From IMG/VR virus record IMGVR_UViG_3300023179_007765, positions 1 to 59,062 of that record: a stretch of 59,062 bases of DNA; one strand, given 5' to 3'. The DNA comes from a virus. Both the position numbers and the translations under genes were made by a program. Below are positions 1 through 8,001 of this stretch, one piece after another. The first letter of the stretch is position 1. Each line of letters starts with the position of its first letter. The notes under the pieces are model-generated. The model saw only the letters and a program-made list of their open reading frames with translations, did not search any database and had not been told where the DNA came from.

Positions 1-1
1 T

Positions 2-2419
2 GCTGCGCCGACCTACTCGCTGAGCGCTAACAAGAGCGTCGCAACCGAAGGCACCTCGACCACCTTCACCGCCACTCGCACCGGCGACACCACCAGTGCC
101 GTCACGCTGGTCTACAACATCGTCGGCGACGACAACAGCGGCACCGTTACCAAGGCTACCCCGGGCACCGACACCGACGTCGCTTCGGGCACCGTGACCA
201 TCGCTGCTGGCGCCACCACCGGCACCTTCACCGTCTCGGCCACCTCGGACACCTCGGTCGAAGGCCTCGAAGGCGTCAAAGTCTCGCTGTTCGCCGACAC
301 CACCGTCGTCGCTACGCGCTCGCTGCTGCTCAATGACGACCCGACCGTGGTTCCGGCCCAGACTTTCACGCTCACTACGGGTGCGGACAATTTCACGGGC
401 ACTTCCGGCAACGACACGATCAACGCATTCATTGGTGCGGCCAACAGCACCCTGACTGGCGCCGACATTATTGACGGCGGTGCGGGCACCGACACTCTGA
501 ACCTGAATACCGATAACACCGGCACTCTGTCTGCAGCATCTATCACCAACGTTGAGATCTTCAAGATTCGTGACGTTGGCGCGGCTGCGACCTACAACTT
601 CGCAACTGTTTCCGGTGAGAACTCTGTCATCAACAACATCAGCACTTCTGCGGTGACTCTGAGCGCGATGGCTGCTGGTACGGCGCTGACCATTAAAGGT
701 GACGGTACGACGACCAACGGTGCAACCACCTTCACTATGGCTGCCGCGACCGACGCCGTCAATCTGACCATCGATGGTGGCGTGACCGCTGGTGCCATCA
801 CTCGCAACGCCACTGGCGCTGCGACGGTTACAGTGAACTCTACCGGCGCTGCCAACACCATCGGTGTTCTGGATCTGGATACTGCTACTGCGGTCAAGGG
901 TCTGACCATTAATGCAGCGACTAACCTGACCGGCAGCTTGGCGGCTGACTATGCTGCCAGCTCTTCCCTGACCGTGACTGGTGCGGCCACTAAGGTTGAC
1001 CTGAGTGGCGCAGCCCTGTCGGCCAACATCACCAAGGTTGATGCTTCTGGCATGACCGCTGGCGGCGTGCTGGTCGCAGTTGATCAGACCGACACCACGG
1101 TGGATACCCAGTTTATTGGTGGCGCTGGCAACGATACGCTGGATATCGGTAAGGTTGTTTACAACAGCACAACCCTGACTGCGGCCGGTGGCAATGGCAC
1201 TGACACCCTCAAGATGTCTGACCAGGCTGCCCTGACCTCGACCACTGCCAAGTACATCTCCGGCTTCGAAACCCTGAGCCTGTACGACGACAACGACGGT
1301 GCGCTGGATACCTTCGACGCATCTCTTCTGTCTGGCATTACCGGCGTGTCGCTGGCTGCTGACTCCGCTGGCGACGGCTATGCTGTGACCAACCTGTCGG
1401 CCGCCCAGGCTGCCAACATCACCATCACTGGCAGCAACAACAACGTCGGCCCGACCCTGACCATCAAGGACGCCACCACGGTGGGCAACCTCGACACCCT
1501 GAGCGTTGCGATCAACGACGGTGCTACTGCGGTCAGCACCCTGACCTTGGCCAACCTGACCTCGGCTGGCGCGGAAACCATCAACTTCGCGCTGACGGAC
1601 AACCTGACGCTGTCCTCTGCCACGGGTCTGACGGCTCTCACCAAGATTGGCGTGACCGGTGCCGGCGCACTGAACCTGACCACTGGTGCTCTGGCGCTGA
1701 ACGTGAACTCCACCATCGACGCTTCGGCCTCTACCGGTACCGTGACGATCGACGCATCTGCTGGCACCACCAACGGTCTGGCCATCAAGGGCTCGTCCAC
1801 CAAGGCCAACACCATCACCGGTACCAACCAGGATGACGTCATCACCGGCGGCACTGGCGTGGATACGGTGAAGAACCAGGCCAACGCCGCGACCGACAGC
1901 GACACTGTGGACTTCGTGTCTGACAGCGCAGCTGACATCTTCGAAGTCACCACCCTGACCGGCAAGACCACCATCACCAACTTCGACGTGGCCACCACGA
2001 CCACCACCGAAGACTTGGTGAACGTGTCGAATGACAGCGCTGACGGCGCTGAAACGCAGATCACCGCAGCCGCCGCTCAAGCTTTGATCGGTAGCGACAA
2101 GACCATCGTGATCGAGCAGACCGTCGGTGCTGCAGCGTCTCTGACGACCGGTGGTACTGCCACCCTGGCCGCAGCTGACTTCACTGCTGCGACGTTGACC
2201 AACGTGGCTGCGTTCCTGAGCGAGCGCTTCACGGGCGACAACGACACGTTGGCTGATGAGACTGCCGTGATCATCATGAACAACGGCACGAACAGCTACA
2301 TGTATGCCTATGCTGACTCGACGACCGCCAACACGACGATTGACGCTAGTGAACTGACCCTGATCGGTGTGTTCAACGGCGCCATCCTGAACGCTGGCGA
2401 CGTCTACCAGACGGTCTAA
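2..2419 (+). CDS. S-layer / Calx-beta surface protein, 3' part (start outside window)
   Basis: The frame is open from base 2 to the TAA at 2417-2419 (805 residues), so the start lies upstream of the window. The first ~115 residues have the Calx-beta look (EGTSTTFTATRTGD, then SVEGLEGVKVSLF). From about base 361 comes a segment FTLTTGADNFTGTSGNDTI, followed by hundreds of residues of Thr/Ala/Gly/Asn-rich beta repeats, almost free of Cys, His and Trp. That composition is typical of proteobacterial S-layer and RTX-like surface proteins. GGAGNDTL and GGTGVDTV resemble RTX calcium-binding nonapeptides. It probably forms a secreted, calcium-stabilised cell-surface array. Neighbouring methyltransferase genes suggest surface modification. 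A paralogue with the same FTLTTGADNFTG-type segment lies at 56.2 kb. The family is recognised from composition and motifs; the exact role is inferred. Confidence 0.85.
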   Translation, partial: AAPTYSLSANKSVATEGTSTTFTATRTGDTTSAVTLVYNIVGDDNSGTVTKATPGTDTDVASGTVTIAAGATTGTFTVSATSDTSVEGLEGVKVSLFADTTVVATRSLLLNDDPTVVPAQTFTLTTGADNFTGTSGNDTINAFIGAANSTLTGADIIDGGAGTDTLNLNTDNTGTLSAASITNVEIFKIRDVGAAATYNFATVSGENSVINNISTSAVTLSAMAAGTALTIKGDGTTTNGATTFTMAAATDAVNLTIDGGVTAGAITRNATGAATVTVNSTGAANTIGVLDLDTATAVKGLTINAATNLTGSLAADYAASSSLTVTGAATKVDLSGAALSANITKVDASGMTAGGVLVAVDQTDTTVDTQFIGGAGNDTLDIGKVVYNSTTLTAAGGNGTDTLKMSDQAALTSTTAKYISGFETLSLYDDNDGALDTFDASLLSGITGVSLAADSAGDGYAVTNLSAAQAANITITGSNNNVGPTLTIKDATTVGNLDTLSVAINDGATAVSTLTLANLTSAGAETINFALTDNLTLSSATGLTALTKIGVTGAGALNLTTGALALNVNSTIDASASTGTVTIDASAGTTNGLAIKGSSTKANTITGTNQDDVITGGTGVDTVKNQANAATDSDTVDFVSDSAADIFEVTTLTGKTTITNFDVATTTTTEDLVNVSNDSADGAETQITAAAAQALIGSDKTIVIEQTVGAAASLTTGGTATLAAADFTAATLTNVAAFLSERFTGDNDTLADETAVIIMNNGTNSYMYAYADSTTANTTIDASELTLIGVFNGAILNAGDVYQTV

Positions 2420-2469
2420 GCGCTCTTCTTGGAGCTATCCTCCGGGCTTGGCCCGGGGGTGACCTTCGA

Positions 2470-2504
2470 AACCGCTCCCCTCAAAAGGAGCGGTTTTTTT
2501 TTGA
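2470..2504 (+). terminator. Rho-independent terminator after S-layer gene
   Basis: AACCGCTCC and GGAGCGGTT form a 9-bp perfect stem around an 8-nt loop and run into nine T residues. It lies 50 bases after the S-layer stop. A smaller CCGGGC/GCCCGG hairpin at 2442-2456 precedes it. It separates the S-layer transcript from the next gene. Confidence 0.92.
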
Positions 2505-2525
2505 AATTTTCCCGTTGAAACCGAC

Positions 2526-3030
2526 ATGACTACGCTGAAGTTCCAGAACCGCCTTGCCAAGTTGATGAAAGCAGGTGATGTGCAGACGGTGCATCACGAA
2601 CTGGCGCGGCTACCGCTGAAGGAGGCGCTGAACTTCAATCTGCTTCAGTCGTGGGTGGAAATTCTGTCGTGCACGGGTATGGCCTCCGTGCAGTCGGCAT
2701 TGCGAGGCGCACGCACGGGCCGGTTAAGCGTGGCTGAGCGCACGATCGTCAATTCGTTTTTGGCCGTGGAGCATTGGTTGCAGCAGGATTGGCAGCGCCT
2801 GGAGTCGCTTGTCGCCGCCTCGCTGGGGCAGGCCAAATACGAAGTTGGCGGCAAGGACGTGGTCAATGCGCAGAGTCATATGAAGCTGTGCGTACGCTTG
2901 TTTGCCTACCGCTTGCAGCATCCGGCCGACTATGGGCGCCATGCCGCCCATTCACTGATCGCGATCGGCGATTCGCATTGTCTGGTACCGGCGGGGCGTA
3001 CCATTCAGTGGGGTGGTCGCCAGGTCGGTG
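2526..3030 (+). pseudogene. SGNH hydrolase-methyltransferase gene, 5' fragment (interrupted by IS)
   Basis: This is the first 505 bases of a gene interrupted by the IS at 3031-4228. About 130 N-terminal residues are helical and TPR-like (RLAKLMKAGDVQTVHHELARLPL). They lead into SLIAIGDSHCL, the block-I GDS motif of SGNH/GDSL-type hydrolases. The frame as it stands runs 32 bases into the IS and stops at 3062. Joining base 3030 to base 4233 restores one uninterrupted frame of 574 residues, which shows that the fragments at 2526 and 4229 are one gene. It sits between the S-layer gene and a second methyltransferase gene, so a role in surface polymer modification is plausible. The SGNH assignment rests on motifs only. 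Confidence 0.82.
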
Positions 3031-3046
3031 TGTCGACCTCCCCTGA

Positions 3047-3880
3047 TCAGGTCCACGCATAACTAGAGGTTTCTGGGTTGTGGAACTGGCGGTACTCGAC
3101 GGGTGTGAGCCCGTCGAGGGCGTTGTGAGGGATCTCCTCGTTGTAGTCATGCAGCCAGCGCTCGGTGTGTTCCCGGACCTCGGTCAGGTTGCGGAACACG
3201 TACATATCGAGCACGCCTTTGCGGTAGCTGCCGTTGAAACGTTCGATGAAGCCGTTCTGCATCGGTCGGCCGGGTTGGATGAACTCGAGTTGAACGCCTT
3301 TGGCTTCCGCCCACTCGGCCAGCGCAATGGCGACGAACTCGGGGCCGTTGTCCAGCCGCAGTCGCTCCGGATAGCCGCGCCAGGCAGCGATCCGATCCAG
3401 TGTGCGGATGACCCTGCCAGCGGGAAGGTTCAGGTCTACCTCGACCGCCAAGGCCTCGCGGTTGTAGTCATCGACGACATTGAAGGTGCGGAATCTGCGG
3501 CCATCCCACAGCGCATCTGACATGAAGTCGCCGGACCAGCACGCGTTGACTCGCTCGCCCACAGCCAGGGGTTGCGGGTGCCGCGAGGGAATCCGCTTCT
3601 TGCCGCGCCGGCGACGATTCAACCGCAGCTCGCAGTACACCCGATACACCCGCTTGTGATTCCAGTTGAGGCCGCGTCGCCGTATCAGCAGGAACAGCTT
3701 GTCGAAGCCACGCTCCGGAAACCGCTCCGCCAGCTCCAGCAACACCGCAATCACTTCATCGTCCCGGTCCGGCCGACGCTCATAGCGCGCCACCGACCGC
3801 GACAGACCCACCGCCTCACAGGCCCGGCGCTCGCTGAAACCATGCTGTTCTCGCAGCATCTGCACCAGCGGGCGCTTCAT
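3047..3880 (-). CDS. IS3-family transposase OrfB (DDE integrase domain)
   Basis: 277 residues. The N-terminal HTH_21-like part (RRACEAVGLSRSVARYERR) is followed by an rve/DDE integrase core: WSGDFMSD supplies the first Asp, LRLDNGPEF the second, and QNGFIERFNGSYR the Glu. The C-terminus (HNALDGLTPVEYRQ) is typical of the family. It is probably made mainly as an OrfAB fusion by -1 slippage at 3895-3901, because the orfB frame is open through the slippage site and its ATG at 3880 lies just after the orfA stop. It catalyses copy-out/paste-in transposition. Confidence 0.95.
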   Translation of the reverse strand: MKRPLVQMLREQHGFSERRACEAVGLSRSVARYERRPDRDDEVIAVLLELAERFPERGFDKLFLLIRRRGLNWNHKRVYRVYCELRLNRRRRGKKRIPSRHPQPLAVGERVNACWSGDFMSDALWDGRRFRTFNVVDDYNREALAVEVDLNLPAGRVIRTLDRIAAWRGYPERLRLDNGPEFVAIALAEWAEAKGVQLEFIQPGRPMQNGFIERFNGSYRKGVLDMYVFRNLTEVREHTERWLHDYNEEIPHNALDGLTPVEYRQFHNPETSSYAWT

Positions 3881-3888
3881 CGCCGGGC

Positions 3889-4155
3889 CTACAGCTTTTT
3901 TGCGATGACGTCCTTCAACGCCGTCACCTCCAAAGCCAGATCGGCATACATCCGCTTGAGCCGGCCGTTCTCCTCTTCCAACTCGCGCAGCCGCCGAACG
4001 TCCGAGGCCTCCATGCCCCCGTACTTCGACTTCCAGACGTAATACGTCGCGTCCGATATCCCCAACTCCCGACAGACATCCTTGACCTGCCGGCCACCTT
4101 CCACCTGCTTCAGGGTCTGGACAATCTGACTCTCACTGAACTTGCTCTTGCGCAT
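3889..4155 (-). CDS. IS3-family transposase OrfA (HTH protein)
   Basis: 88 residues starting MRKSKFSESQIV, the usual start for this family. A longer frame upstream (to 4203) would run through the IS end and is less likely. The HTH_8 domain (QVKDVCRELGISDATYYVWKSKYGG) is followed by a leucine-zipper-like coiled coil (RRLRELEEENGRLKRMYADL). It binds the terminal inverted repeats and forms the N-terminal part of the OrfAB transposase. The gene ends in the slippery run GCA AAA AAG CTG TAG. Confidence 0.94.
   Translation of the reverse strand: MRKSKFSESQIVQTLKQVEGGRQVKDVCRELGISDATYYVWKSKYGGMEASDVRRLRELEEENGRLKRMYADLALEVTALKDVIAKKL
3895..3901 (-). other. Programmed -1 ribosomal frameshift site A_AAA_AAG (orfA/orfB)
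   Basis: On the minus strand the orfA frame reads GCA AAA AAG CTG TAG. A -1 slip on A_AAA_AAG continues GCT GTA GGC CCG GCG ATG AAG, which is the orfB frame. This is the standard IS3-family mechanism for making the OrfAB transposase. Confidence 0.88.
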
Positions 4156-4228
4156 CGCGGGCCTCCCAGGGCGTAGTTTGCCCAGAAGACTCCAGCGATC
4201 CACGGACCTAATTTACGGGAGGTCGACA

Positions 4229-5452
4229 GGTGTGCAATCGATGCCGATCCGTGGCATCAAGATGTTTCATTTGGGTCTGGGAGTGCCGGCCAAGTACCGC
4301 GCATACTTTCGTGAGCGTCTCAGGCAACTGCCCGCTGACGCCGATGTGCTACTGTCGATCGGGGAGATCGACTGTCGCCCCAATGAGGGCATCTTTTACA
4401 CGGCGCACAAGGATGCTGGCCGTGACTTGAAGGCGTTGCTTGAAAAGACGGTCGCCGATTTCGTGACGTATGTTCACGACGAAATTCGTTTGAGCGGCGC
4501 GGCCTTGCGCAGCGTGACTCTCCAGGGCGTGCCCTGGCCGGCGTACGAGATTGCCAACCGTTTACCTGCAGGCACGGATGAGGCCACCTTCTTTGCCTTC
4601 ATCGACAAGGTCAACGAGGTGATGCAACGGGAGGCGCAACGGGCAGGCTGGCAGTTTCTGGACGTGAAGACGCCTACGGGGCAGAACGCCGGTGGGGGCG
4701 CGCCTGAATTGCGTCTTGACGATATCCATCTGTCACCCTGTTTCTATGATCAGGCCGATCAGTGGCGCAGGGATGTGAGTGGCCTAGGCCGCGATGATGT
4801 CAAGCTGGTATCGACCAGCAGTCATCCGTCACAGGCGGCCGAACAGAGCCCTACTTTTCTGCATGTCGATTGTGGTCAGACGCGAAAAGCCGGAACCACG
4901 CCAGAGTTCAGTCGACCCACATGGAAGGAGTTGCGCCAAGACAGCGATCCGGGAAACCAACCCGACATCATCGGCAGCGTGGTGGACATGAGCCGCGTGC
5001 CCCAGGGTTCTGTGAACGCCATATTTTCAAAGAATGACATAAACCGGCTGTACCCACAACAAGTGGAATCGGTATTACAGGAATTTTTGCGTGTGCTGAC
5101 GCCAGATGGCTATCTGGTGATCAGTTGCCCCGACCTCAAATCCATTTGCGCCTTGGTGGCGCAAGACCGCCTGACGGAACCGGTGGGGAGGGATGAGCAC
5201 GGGCCGTTGGCACCCCTGGACCTGATTTATGGAAACCGCGCAAAACTCAGCACGGGTGACCAGTCGGCGGCTTTCAAGTGCGGTTTTACAGCAAATGTGC
5301 TTGCTGGAACGCTCAATGCGGCGGGTTTTCAATCGATCGCCGGTAAGGTGAGAGATCGCGCGCCATTTTTTGATATCTGCCTCGTTGCTAGCAAGCAGGC
5401 GATGGAGGATTCCGAGATCAAGAAACTTGTGGGCTTGCACTTTCCCGACTGA
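4229..5452 (+). pseudogene. SGNH hydrolase-methyltransferase gene, 3' fragment (interrupted by IS)
   Basis: This is the remainder of the gene begun at 2526; the first usable ATG in it is 4241 (MPIRGIKMF). The SGNH part continues with LLSIGEIDCRP, a conserved block, and ends at LDDIHLSPC, the D-x-x-H pattern expected of the catalytic Asp and His. From about base 4860 a methyltransferase-like domain follows: LHVDCGQ, then an IFSKNDINRLYPQQVE segment, FLRVLTPDGYLVISCPDLK, and a C-terminal ADIC-type strand. The frame is otherwise undamaged, so the IS may be a recent arrival. The 3' part could still be expressed as a truncated protein. The intact protein was probably a surface-glycan modifying enzyme (inference from domains and context). 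Confidence 0.8.
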
Positions 5453-5491
5453 TAAAAATTAAAAACTCTTCCCCATCAGAGGCAATAACCA

Positions 5492-7027
5492 ATGACTGAC
5501 TGGACTGCTGGCTACGTGGCCGATATTGGCTATACCTTTGGCTATTACACCGAATTGAATCCCCAGCGAGTCAAACTCGCGTTTCTTAACCAGGGACTGG
5601 TATTCCCGGAAATGTGGACTGGCTGTGAACTCGGCTACGGTCAAGGGCTGTCTGCCAACTTTCACGCGGCGGCATCGGTTACCCAATGGCACGGCACGGA
5701 CTTCAATCCCAGCCAAGCGGGTTTCGCACAAGAATTGGCTGCCGCTTCTGGTGCCGGCGCCAAGCTCTACGACGAAGCCTTTGCCGACTTTGCCAACCGA
5801 GCCGATCTCCCCAACTTCGACTACATCGGCCTGCACGGCATCTGGAGCTGGATCTCTGACGAGAACCGCACCGTCATTGTCGACTTCATCCGCAAGAAAT
5901 TGAAGGTTGGCGGCGTGCTCTACATCAGCTACAACACCCTGCCGGGCTGGGCCAGTTTCGCCCCGATGCGCCACCTGATGACCGAACACGCCGAAGTGCT
6001 GGGTGCCGAGGGTAAGGGCATCGTCAGCCGCATCGACGGCGCCATCGACTTTGCCGAGAAACTGCTCGCTACCAACCCGACCTTCAGTCGTGCCAACCCG
6101 CTGGTGGGCGACCGGCTCAAGAAGATGAAAGAGCACAACCGCCACTACCTGGCGCACGAGTACTTCAACCGTGACTGGCACCCCATGCACTTCGCCACCA
6201 TGGCGGAGTGGCTGGAAGGCGCCAAGGTGCAATACGCCTGCTCTGCGCATTACCTCGATCACATCGAGGCCGTGAATCTCACCACCGAGCAGCAGGCCTT
6301 TCTCAAGGACATCCCGGACCCGATGTTCCGCGAGACCACCCGCGACTTCATGGTCAACCAGCAATTCCGTCGTGACTATTGGGTCAAGGGTGCCCGCAAA
6401 CTGAACGCACTCGAACAAGCTGAAGCCTTGCGGGCACAGCAGGTCATCCTCGTCGCCCATCGCCCGGATGTGTCGCTGAAAGTGACCGGGGCATTGGGTG
6501 AGGCCGACATGAGCGAGGCTGTCTACGCACCCATTCTCGATCTGCTTGCTGACCACAAGGCCAAGTCCCTCGGTCAGATCGAGCAAACGGTCAAGGACAA
6601 GGGTATCGCCTTCGCCCAGATCATTCAGGCGGCCATGGTGCTCACCGGAGCTGGGCATCTGGCCCTGGTGCAGGACGAGCAGGTGATCACCAAAGCCAAG
6701 AAGCAGACCGACAAGCTCAACGCCCACCTGTGCCAAAAGGCGCGGGGCAGTAATGACATCAGCTACCTATCCAGCCCGGTCACCGGCGGCGGCATTGCCG
6801 TCAACCGCTTCCAGCAGCTCTTCCTGATGAGCCTCGCGCAGGGCAGGAAGCAACCTGCGGAATGGGCGCAATACGCCTGGAGTGTGCTGTCCGTGCAGGG
6901 GCAGCGCCTGGTGAGGGAAGGGAAGACGCTGGACACTGCCGAGGACAATCTCGCAGAACTGGTAGCACAGGCGCAGACGTTCGCCGAGAAGCAGTTGCCG
7001 ATTCTGCGAGCCTTGCAGGTTACTTGA
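5492..7027 (+). CDS. Class I SAM-dependent methyltransferase with regulatory domain
   Basis: 511 residues. The N-terminal half is a Rossmann methyltransferase: WTGCELGYGQGLSANF (motif I, E-x-G-x-G-x-G), WHGTDFNPSQ (acidic end of strand beta-2), FDYIGLHGIWSWIS (motif IV region) and LKVGGVLYISYNTLPGW (post-motif strand). The rest, about residues 215-510, matches the methyltransferase regulatory-domain type (PF10119 style): an EYFNRDWHPMHFATMAEWL segment, then helical repeats and a winged-helix-like C-terminus. Such proteins occur near S-layer and polysaccharide genes, and it lies directly after the interrupted SGNH-methyltransferase gene. The substrate is unknown. Confidence 0.85.
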   Translation: MTDWTAGYVADIGYTFGYYTELNPQRVKLAFLNQGLVFPEMWTGCELGYGQGLSANFHAAASVTQWHGTDFNPSQAGFAQELAAASGAGAKLYDEAFADFANRADLPNFDYIGLHGIWSWISDENRTVIVDFIRKKLKVGGVLYISYNTLPGWASFAPMRHLMTEHAEVLGAEGKGIVSRIDGAIDFAEKLLATNPTFSRANPLVGDRLKKMKEHNRHYLAHEYFNRDWHPMHFATMAEWLEGAKVQYACSAHYLDHIEAVNLTTEQQAFLKDIPDPMFRETTRDFMVNQQFRRDYWVKGARKLNALEQAEALRAQQVILVAHRPDVSLKVTGALGEADMSEAVYAPILDLLADHKAKSLGQIEQTVKDKGIAFAQIIQAAMVLTGAGHLALVQDEQVITKAKKQTDKLNAHLCQKARGSNDISYLSSPVTGGGIAVNRFQQLFLMSLAQGRKQPAEWAQYAWSVLSVQGQRLVREGKTLDTAEDNLAELVAQAQTFAEKQLPILRALQVT

Positions 7028-7037
7028 GCGAGAGTCG

Positions 7038-7235
7038 ATGAGCACTTTCTACCAGCGACACAATCAAGGTCTGATGGAAGTCATCACAGCCCTGCTGGGT
7101 GAGCCTGAGGAGGGTGAGCCTGTGGTCACTGCCGCCACGTTCTTCACCGTGAGGGAGGAGGGCGAGGAGGTGGTGGTGACGCTCACCGGCGTGCCCGAAC
7201 TGGTCGACCCGACATGGGGCGTGATCTTTGACTGA
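7038..7235 (+). CDS. Small acidic protein, unknown function
   Basis: 65 residues (MSTFYQRHNQGLMEVITALLGE), rich in Glu, with an amphipathic start and a likely small beta fold (VVTAATFFTVREEGEEVVVTLTGV). It starts 10 bases after the methyltransferase stop, so it is probably co-transcribed with it. It is followed at once by a hairpin terminator. No family was recognised. It is the last gene before the prophage, so it is likely host rather than phage, but this is not certain. Confidence 0.6.
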   Translation: MSTFYQRHNQGLMEVITALLGEPEEGEPVVTAATFFTVREEGEEVVVTLTGVPELVDPTWGVIFD

Positions 7236-7257
7236 AGCCACCTGCGGGTGGCTTTTT
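7235..7257 (+). terminator. Rho-independent terminator
   Basis: AGCCACC and GGTGGCT form a tight stem with a short loop, followed by a run of T. It overlaps the stop of the 65-aa gene and closes the left host transcript just before the prophage repressor region. Confidence 0.85.
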
Positions 7258-7315
7258 CAATGGCTAAAGACAAGATGGAAAAACGTTCAGGTATGGGCTA
7301 CTTGCGCGATACATA

Positions 7316-7363
7316 TTGACGACAGAACATTCGTTCTCATACAATCATTCAGAACAAATGTTC
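7316..7363 (+). promoter_or_regulatory. Promoter with two LexA-type GAAC-N4-GTTC operators
   Basis: TTGACG (7316-7321) and TACAAT (7340-7345) are spaced 18 bp. GAACATTCGTTC (7324-7335) lies between them. GAACAAATGTTC (7352-7363), within the perfect palindrome ends AGAAC/GTTCT, lies just after the likely transcription start. Both fit the GAAC-N4-GTTC form of Gram-positive-style SOS boxes rather than the E. coli CTG-N10-CAG form. The repressor gene starts 12 bases downstream, so autoregulation is likely. Confidence 0.8.
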
Positions 7364-7374
7364 TTGAATATGAA

Positions 7375-7959
7375 ATGAACGAACGCGATCCTGATTACCT
7401 GGCTGCACTGCAGCGTTACTACGCCGACGAGCACGCTTTCCCGTCCTATGACAAGTTACTGCCTGTCCTGGGGGTGGCAGCACGCTCGGCGGTCAAGACC
7501 ATCCTCGAGCGCCTGGCCAAGCAGGGTTTTCTCGAAAAGAACGGCGATGGCGTCTGGATTCCGGCCAAGCGTTTCTTTGAGCGCCCCCTGGCGGAATGCG
7601 CCGTCCAGGCAGGCCTGCCGACCGAAGTGGCGGACGTGGCCACGCAGCCGTTTTTCCTCGACGAACACCTGATCGACTCGCCGGCGGATACGCTGCTGAT
7701 TCGGGTCAAGGGTGACTCGATGAAGGACGCCCACATCGATGACGGCGACCTGGCCGTTGTCGATACCGCCCGCAGTGCCTCGGTAGGGGATTTCGTGGTG
7801 GCCCGCGTCGACGGTCAGTTCACGCTCAAGGAGTTGGTGATCGAGAACGGCCGCAGGGCGCTGAAAGCCCACAACCCGGCCTATCCCTTGATCGTGCCCA
7901 AAGGCGAACTGGACATCGTGGGCGTGGTGATCGGCTTGACCCGAAAGATCGCGCGCTGA
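7375..7959 (+). CDS. LexA/S24-family self-cleaving transcriptional repressor
   Basis: 194 residues. The start at ATG 7375 follows the operator region; a longer frame upstream would cover the promoter and is rejected. The N-terminal winged helix (SYDKLLPVLGVAARSAVKTILERL) is linked to an S24 peptidase domain. A79-G80 (AVQAGLP) is a LexA-type cleavage bond, Ser115 (VKGDSMKDAHIDDGD) the nucleophile and Lys152 (FTLKELV) the general base. It is probably the prophage repressor, inactivated by RecA-stimulated cleavage during DNA damage. It could alternatively be a LexA2-like regulator of the two genes that follow. Confidence 0.9.
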   Translation: MNERDPDYLAALQRYYADEHAFPSYDKLLPVLGVAARSAVKTILERLAKQGFLEKNGDGVWIPAKRFFERPLAECAVQAGLPTEVADVATQPFFLDEHLIDSPADTLLIRVKGDSMKDAHIDDGDLAVVDTARSASVGDFVVARVDGQFTLKELVIENGRRALKAHNPAYPLIVPKGELDIVGVVIGLTRKIAR

Positions 7960-8001
7960 CGTTGGTTTCATCGCAAAACCAATAAAAAAAAAGGAGACTT
8001 G

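Larger units (their letters stand above)
3031..4228 (-). mobile_element. IS3-family (IS407-group) insertion sequence, complete, 1198 bp
   Basis: The left end begins TGTCGACCTCCC (3031) and the right end finishes with its exact complement GGGAGGTCGACA (to 4228). The inverted repeats continue imperfectly to about 28 bp and share AGGTCC internally. GGTG flanks both sides (3027-3030 and 4229-4232), a 4-bp target duplication typical of the IS407 group. The element carries orfA and orfB on the minus strand with a classic A6G slippage site, so it looks intact and potentially mobile. It interrupts a coding gene. Confidence 0.93.

Noticed and set aside
112-2289. Several long reverse-strand reading frames inside the S-layer gene (and again at 56142-58262)
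   Set aside because: They mirror the Thr/Ala/Val-rich repeats of the sense frame, have no start context or known motifs, and arise from biased codon use.
3080-4042. Plus-strand reading frames within the first IS element
   Set aside because: They oppose the clearly recognisable transposase genes and show no family features.
5541-5550. TGGCTATTAC also at 56165, considered as an att core
   Set aside because: The copy at 5541 lies inside an intact methyltransferase gene; a 10-base match can arise by chance in 59 kb and surrounding bases differ.
7228-7374. Longer start for the LexA-like protein
   Set aside because: The extension would translate the terminator, promoter and both operators.
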